64,000 nucleotides of DNA from Spirochaetota bacterium (GTDB lineage: Bacteria; Spirochaetota; GWB1-36-13; JAKPDD01), in NCBI GenBank assembly GCA_029552945.1, contig JAKPDD010000032.1:1-64000 (forward strand). Reading direction: 5' to 3'. A program made the position numbers and the translations under genes. Position 1 is the stretch's first letter. The number at the start of each line of letters is the position of its first letter. Below are positions 10,718-19,760 of this stretch, piece after piece. A model generated the notes under the pieces. That model was given only the letters and a program-made list of their open reading frames with translations. It ran no database searches and had not been told where the DNA came from.

Positions 10718-11571
10718 AAAAAAAACTTTTAAAAGAGTTTCATTCAACTGTTGAAGAGATGAAAAAAAACTCTGACCCTAACCTTAACTCTGTAATTACA
10801 CCAAAGAAAGTTTTCCAACCAGCATTTCTTGCAAACAGGGAAATATTCAAAAAATTTCTTGATAAGCTTATTCTTGAAGGTAGTGGAATAATAGGTGAAA
10901 ACAATCTTCTTGAGTTTTATCAGTATTTTAAAAATGGAGAGTCATGTCTAATTCTTTCAGAACATAAGAGTAATTTCGATGTACCAGTCTTTTTTGCTGT
11001 AATGTATAACCAAAAAAAACAAATTTTTAGGGAAATATTTGAAAAAATAGTTTTTGTTGCTGGAAGAAAATTAAATGAAGAAGAGTTTTTTATAAAAACA
11101 ATGGCCGAACAGTTTCATAGAGTCATAGTTGTACCAAAGTCTGATTCTGACGATCCTACAGCACTAAAAATAAATCTTGCAACCCAGAAGTTTATAAAAG
11201 AAAATAAAAAAAATTATATTTTTTTAGTTTTTCCAACAGGAACAAGGTCAAAACCATGGGAACCAGAAACATATAAACCTTTAAGAGAAGTGTTTAATTA
11301 TATAAAGTCATTTAACAAAATTATTTTCATGTCTATTGACGGTAATTGTCTGCCACCAATGCCAACAAAAATGTCTGGTGAAATACCAAAACAGGATGTA
11401 ATAAAGTTAATATTTTCAAAAGTCTATGACACATTAGAAATTATAAATCAAAAAAAAGAAGAATGGGAAAAAACAGAAAAAGATATTGACTTTAAGCAGT
11501 TTTTCATGAACTTTGTTATAAAAAGTATCTATTCTCAAAAAGAAAGGAGAGATGAATGTCCAATAATTTAG
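10702..11571 (+). CDS. Glycerol-3-phosphate/1-acylglycerol-3-phosphate acyltransferase-like protein (PlsB/PlsC superfamily)
   Basis: LILSEHKSNFDVPVF (H-x4-D-like block), FLVFPTGTRSKPW. Confidence 0.75.
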   Translation: MDKELEKKLLKEFHSTVEEMKKNSDPNLNSVITPKKVFQPAFLANREIFKKFLDKLILEGSGIIGENNLLEFYQYFKNGESCLILSEHKSNFDVPVFFAVMYNQKKQIFREIFEKIVFVAGRKLNEEEFFIKTMAEQFHRVIVVPKSDSDDPTALKINLATQKFIKENKKNYIFLVFPTGTRSKPWEPETYKPLREVFNYIKSFNKIIFMSIDGNCLPPMPTKMSGEIPKQDVIKLIFSKVYDTLEIINQKKEEWEKTEKDIDFKQFFMNFVIKSIYSQKERRDECPII

Positions 11572-12239
11572 TTAGGTTTAATTCATTTCTCCCATCAAAA
11601 GTAAGAGATAACAAGATATTTTTTATATTATCAGTTGAATTTAATTATAATAATCTTGAAAAGATAGCTGATCATATAAAAGACTTTAATGAACCTATAA
11701 AGTATTTTATATTCTCAAGATCAGTTTCAAACAGTATAAAAGATAAAACAGACCTTGAAACAGACATAATAATATCAGGATTATTCAGAATAAAAGAAGA
11801 TTATGGAATAACTGTTGTTTCCAATTTTGGTAGTGGTGAAAGAGATATAACAAAAAGACTTAAAACAGTAGACATTATTCTAATCGATAGCTTTAATGCA
11901 CTCAATACCGATATTATAAAGGGCCTTACAATATCTAAAAAACCATTAATTATTGATACCTTACTACTTGATAAAGAAGATATTTATAAAATAGGTGAAA
12001 TAGCTGAAAATGATAATGCTCCTTTATCCTTTTTATTTGATGATATAACAATCAAATATATTGATATCTATGAAAAGTTTTTTTCATTTTTAAAACTCGA
12101 TATTTTTAGCGATAAGATTATAAACTCCAGTCTTGACCTTGGCATAAAAGGTTTTTTTATTAATGTTAATTCAGTAGAAGACGTTAAATATTTATCTGAT
12201 GTTATTCTAAATAAGGTACTAAAAAAGTTTAAAATATAA
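11556..12239 (+). CDS. Hypothetical protein; possibly a degenerate DAHP-synthase/NeuB-like TIM barrel
   Basis: GLFRIKEDYGITVVSNF...TVDIILIDSFNALNTDIIKGLTISKKPLII resembles the DAHPS/KdsA/NeuB core layout but lacks the KRG/KKG active-site motif. Confidence 0.55.
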   Translation: MSNNLVRFNSFLPSKVRDNKIFFILSVEFNYNNLEKIADHIKDFNEPIKYFIFSRSVSNSIKDKTDLETDIIISGLFRIKEDYGITVVSNFGSGERDITKRLKTVDIILIDSFNALNTDIIKGLTISKKPLIIDTLLLDKEDIYKIGEIAENDNAPLSFLFDDITIKYIDIYEKFFSFLKLDIFSDKIINSSLDLGIKGFFINVNSVEDVKYLSDVILNKVLKKFKI

Positions 12240-12393
12240 GAAATTTTAATATCATAAAATTTGTAATAGAATAAAAAAACTAAAAAAGAGATTACAAAAT
12301 TACTTAAGTCAAACTCTATATTTTGACAAAATAACTAATAAATACTTACCAACAAATAAATTTTGAAGTATAAACTTAATCTATTAAATTAGT

Positions 12394-13575
12394 CTAGATC
12401 CTCTTTCCAACCTCTATACCCAACTTAATACACTCATCAATATCTACTTCTCTTGGTGAATGCCTAACCTCTATAACAGGTTCTACCACTTCCCATCCAA
12501 TTTTTTGAGAAAACTCTTTTAACCTTGAGACTGCTCCACCACTCCATGAATATGAGCCAAATATACCAAGAACATGATTCTTAGGTTTAGCATTTTCATA
12601 AAAAGATAATAACTGTTCCATAGGTGGGAAAATTTTCTGATTATATGCACAGCTACCCAATATAACACCTTTATACTTCCATATATCTGCTATTATGTAC
12701 GATAAATGTGTTTTTGAAACATCATGAATAATAATATCTTTTATTCCTGAGTCCTTAAGCCCTTTACTTATTGCCTCTGCCATCATTTTAGTATTACCAT
12801 ACATGGAGCCATAAACTATTACGACCCCTTTTTCTGTCTGGTAATTACTCCATTTTATATAGTCCTGTACTATTTTAGCTGGATTAGTTCTGTATATAGG
12901 CCCATGTGTTGCACATATTGTTTTTATATCAAGCTTACTAAGTCTTGATACAGCCGCAACAACCATCTGGGCATACTTACCAACAATGTTAGAATAGTAT
13001 CTTAAAGTTTCATACTCATAAAAATCAATATTTAACTCATCATCAAATATACCACCATCAAGAGTACCAAAACCACCAAAAGCATCACCTGAAAAAAGAG
13101 TCTTACTTTTCTTTTCATAACTCATCATAGTCTCTGGCCAGTGCACCATCGGAGTAAGATAAAACTCAAGTTCACAATCACCTAATTCTAAAACATCACC
13201 TTCTTTTACTACATGAATATTTTTAAAGTCCCCATAGAAACCTTTTAGAAACTCAACTGTTTTCTGATTACCAACAATAGTAATTTCCGGGTATATGTCA
13301 ATCAATCTTTTTATAGAACCAGAGTGGTCAGGCTCCATATGGTTTATTACAAGATAATCAGGTTTTTTACCATTAAGCAAACTTTTAAGTTTATCAAAAT
13401 ATAAACTCTCATAAGAACCTTTAACTGTATCTATTATAGCTATCTTCTTATCAATTATAGCATATGAATTATATGCAACACCCTGTGGAAGTGGCCATAA
13501 GTTTTCAAAAAGATAGGTTTCTCTATCATTTACCCCGATCCAATATATGTTATTGTTTATTTTTTTAAAATCCAT
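12394..13575 (-). CDS. fprA: Flavodiiron protein / FprA family A-type flavoprotein
   Basis: Beta-lactamase-like NHMEPDHSG motif, SGDAFGGFG, C-terminal flavodoxin VIVYGSMYGNTKMMAE. Confidence 0.95.
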   Translation of the reverse strand: MDFKKINNNIYWIGVNDRETYLFENLWPLPQGVAYNSYAIIDKKIAIIDTVKGSYESLYFDKLKSLLNGKKPDYLVINHMEPDHSGSIKRLIDIYPEITIVGNQKTVEFLKGFYGDFKNIHVVKEGDVLELGDCELEFYLTPMVHWPETMMSYEKKSKTLFSGDAFGGFGTLDGGIFDDELNIDFYEYETLRYYSNIVGKYAQMVVAAVSRLSKLDIKTICATHGPIYRTNPAKIVQDYIKWSNYQTEKGVVIVYGSMYGNTKMMAEAISKGLKDSGIKDIIIHDVSKTHLSYIIADIWKYKGVILGSCAYNQKIFPPMEQLLSFYENAKPKNHVLGIFGSYSWSGGAVSRLKEFSQKIGWEVVEPVIEVRHSPREVDIDECIKLGIEVGKRI

Positions 13576-13586
13576 TTATTCCTCCT

Positions 13587-14195
13587 TTAAAGCAAAATAC
13601 TATCAAGGTATTTTCTTAGTTCATCAAATTTATCAAAAGAAACAAAGTCAGAATACTTCTGTTTAACATTATCAGGTGCTTTAAAAAGAATTCCTTTATC
13701 AGCTTCCTTTAACATAGATATATCATTAAAAGAATCACCTATTGCAAAAACCCTGAAATTAAGATTTTTAAAGGCCTCAACACTTTTTCTTTTTGGATCT
13801 TTTATTCTTATCTTATAATCAGCAATAAAACCATCAGAATCAATTACGAGTGAGTGGCAAAGTAAAGTTGGATATCCCAATTTTTTCATAAGTGGCATGG
13901 CAAATTCATAATAAGTATCAGATAATATTACAACCTGTGTCTTTGACCTTACCCAGTTCATATACTCAATAGCACCATCAAGTGGATCCAAAGTTGATAT
14001 GACATCTTGAATATCTTTAAGCTTAAGATTGTTTTTTTTAAGTATATCAAGTCTCATTTTCATAAGTTCATCATAATCTTCAATATCTTTTGTTGTAAGT
14101 TTAAGCTTTTCAATACCAGTCTTTTTAGATACAGCAATCCATATCTCAGGAACTAAAACACCTTCAAGGTCCATAGCAATTATTGTTGGTACCAT
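13587..14195 (-). CDS. thrH: ThrH-type phosphoserine phosphatase/homoserine phosphotransferase (HAD family)
   Basis: DLEGVLVPEIW, VILSDTYYEFA, AIGDSFNDISML. Confidence 0.88.
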   Translation of the reverse strand: MVPTIIAMDLEGVLVPEIWIAVSKKTGIEKLKLTTKDIEDYDELMKMRLDILKKNNLKLKDIQDVISTLDPLDGAIEYMNWVRSKTQVVILSDTYYEFAMPLMKKLGYPTLLCHSLVIDSDGFIADYKIRIKDPKRKSVEAFKNLNFRVFAIGDSFNDISMLKEADKGILFKAPDNVKQKYSDFVSFDKFDELRKYLDSILL

Positions 14196-14198
14196 TAA

Positions 14199-16187
14199 CT
14201 ACTCCTTTATCTTCTTTCCTAAAATAGATTCAATCTCTTCAGTTTGTAATGTTTCTTTTTCAAGCAATAAAGAAACAAGTTCTTCAACTTTATTTTTATT
14301 ATTTTCTATAATTAATTTAGCTTCATTGTACTGCTCTGATATTATTTTTTTTACTTCATCGTCTATCTCCATTGCTGTGTGTTCACTATAATCTTTATAC
14401 CTTGCAAGTTCCTTTCCTATAAATATTGGCGAATCATCCTTTCCATAAGTTATTGGGCCAAACTTGTCACTCATACCCCATTTGCAAACTATTGATCTTG
14501 CAAGTTCTGTTGCTCTCTCTATATCATTAGCGGCACCAGTTGTTATATTATCATTACCAAACCATATCTCTTCTGCTATTCTCCCGCCAAGTAATATCTT
14601 TATCTGAGAAAGAAGATACTTTTTTGTATAGCTAAACTTATCTTTTTCTGGTAAGTGTTGAGTAATTCCTAACGCTCTTCCCCTTGGAATTATTGTTATT
14701 TTATGCAAAGGATCAGCCTCTGGTAAAAAGTGTGAAACAATAGCATGGCCGGCTTCATGATAAGCTGTATTTTTTTTCTCCTCATCACTCATAACTCTAC
14801 TCTTTCTTTCAGGTCCCATAAGAACCTTATCTCGAGCCTCTTCAAAGTCCTCCATCTCTATTAGCTTTTTATTTTTCCTTGCAGCAATAAGTGTTGCCTC
14901 ATTTACCATATTCTCAAGATCTGCTCCAGAAAACCCAGGTGTACCTTTAGCAATTGTTTCAACATTTACATTATTTGAAATAGGTTTATTTCTAAGATGT
15001 ATTTTTATTATCTCTTCTCTTCCTTTTATATCTGGTCTATCAACAACAACCTGTCTATCAAATCTTCCAGGTCTTAATAATGCAGGATCAAGTATATCAG
15101 GCCTATTTGTAGCAGCAATTACAATAACAGTATCTTTATTATCAAAACCATCCATTTCAACCAATATCTGATTTAAAGTCTGTTCCCTCTCATCATTACC
15201 CCCACCTAATCCTGCTCCCCTGTGTCTCCCAACAGCATCAAGCTCATCTATAAACACAATACATGGAGCATCTTTTTTAGCAGTCTCAAAAAGGTCCCTT
15301 ACCCGTGATGCACCAACTCCAACAAACATTTCAACAAACTCAGAACCACTAATACTATAAAATGGCCTATTAGCCTCTCCTGCAACAGCCCTGGCAAGCA
15401 ATGTCTTACCAGTACCTGGAGGACCAACCAACAAAACACCCTTTGGTATTCTTGCACCCATAGATATAAACTTACCTGGCTCTTTTAAAAAGTCAATTAT
15501 CTCTTTAAGTTCCTCCTTTGCTTCCTCAACACCTGCAACATCCTTAAAAGTAATTCTTTTACCATGAGACTTATATAATCTTGCCCTACTTTTAACAAAA
15601 GTAAAAGCCTTATTGTTTGTATTATTAACTTGTCTGAAAAAGAGAAACCATATAACACCAAAAAGTACTATATAAGGTAAGAATGAATAAACAATATTAA
15701 GCCACCCATCTTTATCCTCAGGCTCAACATTTACCTCTATATCTTTTGCCTCTAGCTTTTGAATTAAAAAAGGGTCTGGAAATGGCAAATAAGTAACAAA
15801 ATTAACAATGTCAGACTTATTATTTTTATTATAAAGGTACTGACCTTCAAGTGTCTTAACTCCTTTAAACTTAACTGATGTAATTTTTGCTACAAGTTTA
15901 TAATCAGCCTCATTTTTGAAAAGCCTTATTTTGTCTTCACCAGATAAAAAAACAATATATTTATCATCCTCTTCAATTTTTCTTGCCATAACTTTTGTAT
16001 TATTATCTATTTTAACCTCATATAAACCATCAACATATTTTAAAAACTGACTATACGTAATCTTATCAACCTTTTTTGGATTTTCTGATAATAGTACAAA
16101 AACACTAAAAGCAAGTATAAGAAATAAAATTATAACCACAAAGTTTGTGTTTGGTTTCTGCTTATTATTGGGATTCTGTTCAGCCAT
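14199..16187 (-). CDS. ftsH: ATP-dependent zinc metalloprotease FtsH
   Basis: [18 protein letters not shown], second region of homology, HEAGHA zinc motif. Confidence 0.98.
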   Translation of the reverse strand: MAEQNPNNKQKPNTNFVVIILFLILAFSVFVLLSENPKKVDKITYSQFLKYVDGLYEVKIDNNTKVMARKIEEDDKYIVFLSGEDKIRLFKNEADYKLVAKITSVKFKGVKTLEGQYLYNKNNKSDIVNFVTYLPFPDPFLIQKLEAKDIEVNVEPEDKDGWLNIVYSFLPYIVLFGVIWFLFFRQVNNTNNKAFTFVKSRARLYKSHGKRITFKDVAGVEEAKEELKEIIDFLKEPGKFISMGARIPKGVLLVGPPGTGKTLLARAVAGEANRPFYSISGSEFVEMFVGVGASRVRDLFETAKKDAPCIVFIDELDAVGRHRGAGLGGGNDEREQTLNQILVEMDGFDNKDTVIVIAATNRPDILDPALLRPGRFDRQVVVDRPDIKGREEIIKIHLRNKPISNNVNVETIAKGTPGFSGADLENMVNEATLIAARKNKKLIEMEDFEEARDKVLMGPERKSRVMSDEEKKNTAYHEAGHAIVSHFLPEADPLHKITIIPRGRALGITQHLPEKDKFSYTKKYLLSQIKILLGGRIAEEIWFGNDNITTGAANDIERATELARSIVCKWGMSDKFGPITYGKDDSPIFIGKELARYKDYSEHTAMEIDDEVKKIISEQYNEAKLIIENNKNKVEELVSLLLEKETLQTEEIESILGKKIKE

Positions 16188-16425
16188 AATATCTCCTTAG
16201 ATTATTAAATAAATCTTTCTTTAATTTTTTGAGAGTAAAAATTTATTTATTTTATAGCGTATTCATAGAATTTAAATTTAAGATTTAATTGTAATATATA
16301 TTATATTTTATATCAATTTTAATAAATTATTTTAAAACTTTAGATAATAAAACTTTCATAAACTTTATAAATTAAAAAAATAAAGTACCTTTATAAAAAT
16401 TAGATAAAAAAACTAAGGAGATAAT

Positions 16426-17754
16426 ATGGAAAAAAAATACAAACTTAAAGATGTAACAGAACCAAACCTCCTTGACGAGATTTTTGACTATGATTCTGTC
16501 CCTAGAGCAATCTATCTTAAAGAACCGGTACCTCTTGAGATACCAGAAGAATTCTGGATAACAGATACAACTTTTAGAGATGGTCAACAGGCAAGGCCAC
16601 CATACACTGTTGAACAAATAGTTGATTTATACAAGTTTTTAAATAGGTTATCAGGACCAAGAGGTGTTATAAGACAGACAGAGTTTTTCTTATATACTGA
16701 CAAAGATAAAAAGGCTGTAGAGAAATGTTTAGATTTAGGATTTAAGTTCCCCGAGATTACTGCATGGATAAGAGCAAAAAAAGAGGATTTTGCGTTAGTT
16801 AAAGAGTTTAATTTAAAAGAGACTGGAATCCTTACAAGTATATCAGATTACCACATATTTTTAAAACTTAAAAAAACAAGAAAAGAAGCTATTGATGAAT
16901 ATTTAGATATAGTCAGGAGAGCAATAGAACAGGGTATAAAACCAAGGTGTCACGTTGAGGATGTTACAAGAGCTGATATTTATGGCGTTGTAATACCATT
17001 TGCACAGGAACTTATGAAAATATCAGAAGAAACAAAAGTACCTGTTAAACTTAGATTGTGTGATACAATGGGTTATGGCCTTGATAGCCCTTATGCTGAC
17101 CTACCAAGAGGAGTACCAAGACTTATACAAACCTTAAGAAAAGAGGTAGGGATAAAACCGGAGCAGTTAGAATGGCATGGACATAATGATTTCCATAGAG
17201 TATTAACTAACGGGGTTGCTGCATGGTTACACGGTTGCTCCTCTATAAACGGTGCAATATTTGGTTCTGGTGAGAGAACAGGAAATACTCCGATTGAAGC
17301 ACTTGTTATAGAATGGATCGCTATGACTGGTGATATGGCTGAAATAGACACAACAGTAATTACAGAAATGGCTCAATATTATCAAAACGTAATAGGGACA
17401 AAAATACCAGATAACTACCCATTTGTAGGTAAAAACTTTAATGTAACAAGTGCCGGAATACATGCTGACGGTGTACTAAAAAACGAAAGGATATATAATA
17501 TTTTTAACACAGCAAAACTACTTAATAGGCCTGTTAGAGTTAACATAACAGATAAGTCAGGTTTAGCCGGTGTCGCATACTGGATAAATGCATACTTTGG
17601 TTTGTCTGGCAACAATATGTTAAAAAAGAACGACCCGAGAGTACTTAGTATACTTGATTGGGTAAATGAACAATATAAGAGTGGAAGAACAACAAGTATT
17701 TCTGATTTAGAAATGGAAGAACTTATAAAAAAATATTTCCCAAAAGGAGTATAA
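16426..17754 (+). CDS. DRE-TIM metallolyase; probable Re-citrate synthase (IPMS/homocitrate synthase-like)
   Basis: ITDTTFRDGQQARPPYT, RLCDTMGYG, EWHGHNDFH, GSGERTGNTPIEAL; N-terminal block resembles Re-citrate synthase; adjacent to mdh. Confidence 0.75.
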   Translation: MEKKYKLKDVTEPNLLDEIFDYDSVPRAIYLKEPVPLEIPEEFWITDTTFRDGQQARPPYTVEQIVDLYKFLNRLSGPRGVIRQTEFFLYTDKDKKAVEKCLDLGFKFPEITAWIRAKKEDFALVKEFNLKETGILTSISDYHIFLKLKKTRKEAIDEYLDIVRRAIEQGIKPRCHVEDVTRADIYGVVIPFAQELMKISEETKVPVKLRLCDTMGYGLDSPYADLPRGVPRLIQTLRKEVGIKPEQLEWHGHNDFHRVLTNGVAAWLHGCSSINGAIFGSGERTGNTPIEALVIEWIAMTGDMAEIDTTVITEMAQYYQNVIGTKIPDNYPFVGKNFNVTSAGIHADGVLKNERIYNIFNTAKLLNRPVRVNITDKSGLAGVAYWINAYFGLSGNNMLKKNDPRVLSILDWVNEQYKSGRTTSISDLEMEELIKKYFPKGV

Positions 17755-18672
17755 ATGAAGAGAAAAGTTTCTATAATAGGTGCTGGTAATGTAGGTTCAA
17801 CTTTATGCTTATATATAGCACAACAGGAACTATCAGAAATAGTTCTTATAGACATAAATAGAAATATAGCTGAAGGGAAAGCACTAGATATAAAACAGGC
17901 TGGAGCCATATTAGGATTTAATACACCTATAACAACAGGTGATGATTATTCTTTAATAGAAGGGTCTGATGTTGTTGTAGTAACAGCAGGATTTCCAAGA
18001 CAACCTGGTATGGACAGACTTGACTTACTACACAAAAATAGAGATATAATAGATATTGCTGGTAACAACATAAAAAAATATGCACCTAACTCAAAAGTCA
18101 TAGTAGTAACAAATCCTGTTGATGTTATGACATACAGAATGTGGCAAACAACTGGTTTTCCATCAAACAGGGTTATGGGCCAGGCAGGTATACTTGATAC
18201 TGGGAGAATGATCATGTTTTTAGCTGATGAGATAAAAGTAAGCCCAAAAGATATAGATGGTCTTGTTCTGGGTGGACATGGAGATACAATGGTCCCTATA
18301 TTTGAACTGACAAGAATAAAAGGGATACAGGTTAATAAATTTCTTGACAATATTAAATTATCTGATATAGAGAAAAAGACACAAAACGGTGGGGGACAAA
18401 TAGTAAATCTTTTAAAAACTTCAGCTTACTATGCTCCTGCAGCAGCAACTTATATAATGGTAAGAGCAATACTAAATGATGAAAAAAGACTTATTGCTGC
18501 GTCTTGCAAACCAGATGGAGAATATGGACTTAAAGATGTTTATATAGGGCTACCTGTAATAATAGGATCAAATGGAATTGAAAAGATAATTTCTGTAGAA
18601 TTAAGTAATGATGATTTGATAAAACTCAAAGAATCAGCAAAAATATATCAGAGTTCAATAGCAGAACTATAA
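17755..18672 (+). CDS. mdh: Malate dehydrogenase (LDH-like)
   Basis: VSIIGAGNVGSTLCLYIA, VTNPVDVMTY, GLVLGGHGDTMVP. Confidence 0.92.
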   Translation: MKRKVSIIGAGNVGSTLCLYIAQQELSEIVLIDINRNIAEGKALDIKQAGAILGFNTPITTGDDYSLIEGSDVVVVTAGFPRQPGMDRLDLLHKNRDIIDIAGNNIKKYAPNSKVIVVTNPVDVMTYRMWQTTGFPSNRVMGQAGILDTGRMIMFLADEIKVSPKDIDGLVLGGHGDTMVPIFELTRIKGIQVNKFLDNIKLSDIEKKTQNGGGQIVNLLKTSAYYAPAAATYIMVRAILNDEKRLIAASCKPDGEYGLKDVYIGLPVIIGSNGIEKIISVELSNDDLIKLKESAKIYQSSIAEL

Positions 18673-18674
18673 AA

Positions 18675-18694
18675 GAAGGGGATATTCCCCTCTT
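18675..18694. terminator. Candidate terminator hairpin between convergent mdh and bactofilin genes
   Basis: Inverted repeat aagggga-tat-tccccT. Confidence 0.45.
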
Positions 18695-19115
18695 ATTCTG
18701 TTTTTGATTTTGCAAGTTCCTCAATTTTAGGACCAGATTCAAAAGATTCTTTAACAAGATTTGCTATATCCTTATTTTGACCACCAGTTATTGTTATTTT
18801 ACCATGAACAACAACACCTTTTGACATATTAAGAACTGGAGTCTGTATATCGCCTAAAACCCTACCAGTCTCAAGGAGAGAAACCTCTTCATCTGCCTGA
18901 ATATTACCTATAAGTGTTCCAGCAACAATTACCTTATTAGCTTTTATTACTGAGGTTTTAACTTTGCCAGTTTCTCCAATTATAACATGAGACTCAGCAC
19001 TCAACTCACCTTCAAACTTACCATTTATCTCTATAGAACCTTTTATAAAGAAATTACCTTTAAAAACTGACGACTCGCCTATTGTACTGTTTAAATTATC
19101 TCCCTTTGGGGGCAT
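18693..19115 (-). CDS. Bactofilin (polymer-forming cytoskeletal protein)
   Basis: Beta-helix-type repeats IKGSIEINGKFEGELSAESHVIIGETGKV...; likely start at MPPKGDN because GGAGG lies just upstream within the annotated MEEK extension (track start 19127). Confidence 0.9.
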   Translation of the reverse strand: MPPKGDNLNSTIGESSVFKGNFFIKGSIEINGKFEGELSAESHVIIGETGKVKTSVIKANKVIVAGTLIGNIQADEEVSLLETGRVLGDIQTPVLNMSKGVVVHGKITITGGQNKDIANLVKESFESGPKIEELAKSKTE

Positions 19116-19154
19116 TTTTTCCTCCATTTGTTTTTTTTAATTAAATTTAACTAC

Positions 19155-19697
19155 ATGTTAAACCGCAAACCAGAATTTATAGATCCTGAAGAAAATAAAT
19201 TTACATACTATTATAATCGAAACAAAAACAGAAAACAATTAGAAGAAAAAGAATGTTGTCCATCAAGGCGAAAGTTTCTGGTATTTGAAACAACAAAAGG
19301 AAAAGTGGGACTAGTTCTTGTTTATCTTATACTATTGGCCTATATATATATATCATCAAGTCGATACACAAAGACAAATATAGCAAAATATAACGATATT
19401 AAAATAAAAATAAGTAATTATTATATAGATACTGAAAAAAAAGTCTATTTAAATATATTTTTTGAATCAAAAAAGGAAGAGGATTTATTACATATTGACT
19501 CAATTTACGTAAAGCTTAAAAAAAATAAACTTACTCTTGAAAAAGAGATAGCTATTAATCAGGATATAAAGATAAGCCCGACCTATTCAGCATCTTACGA
19601 ATTCTCTTTTAAAGAAAAACCATCTGAAATAAGTCTTACTCTTTTCCTAAGAAACGATGATAAAATTATACCTATAGAAATGAAAAACAAATTTTAA
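19155..19697 (+). CDS. Hypothetical single-TM protein
   Basis: TM GKVGLVLVYLILLAYIYISS; likely ATG at 19155 (track starts at 19128 with a non-ATG codon). Confidence 0.65.
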   Translation: MLNRKPEFIDPEENKFTYYYNRNKNRKQLEEKECCPSRRKFLVFETTKGKVGLVLVYLILLAYIYISSSRYTKTNIAKYNDIKIKISNYYIDTEKKVYLNIFFESKKEEDLLHIDSIYVKLKKNKLTLEKEIAINQDIKISPTYSASYEFSFKEKPSEISLTLFLRNDDKIIPIEMKNKF

Positions 19698-19760
19698 AAA
19701 ACTAAATTCTGTACTCTTGATATATCATTTTTTTTTAATTAATTTTTAAAAAGGGAAAAA

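Noticed and set aside
13587-16187. ftsH-thrH-fprA same-strand cluster considered as a functional system
   Set aside because: Likely simple co-directional housekeeping genes; no functional link evident from sequence.
17415-17909. 164-aa minus-strand ORF, plus 17091-17351 and 17227-17463
   Set aside because: Antisense to the strongly supported Re-citrate synthase/mdh genes.
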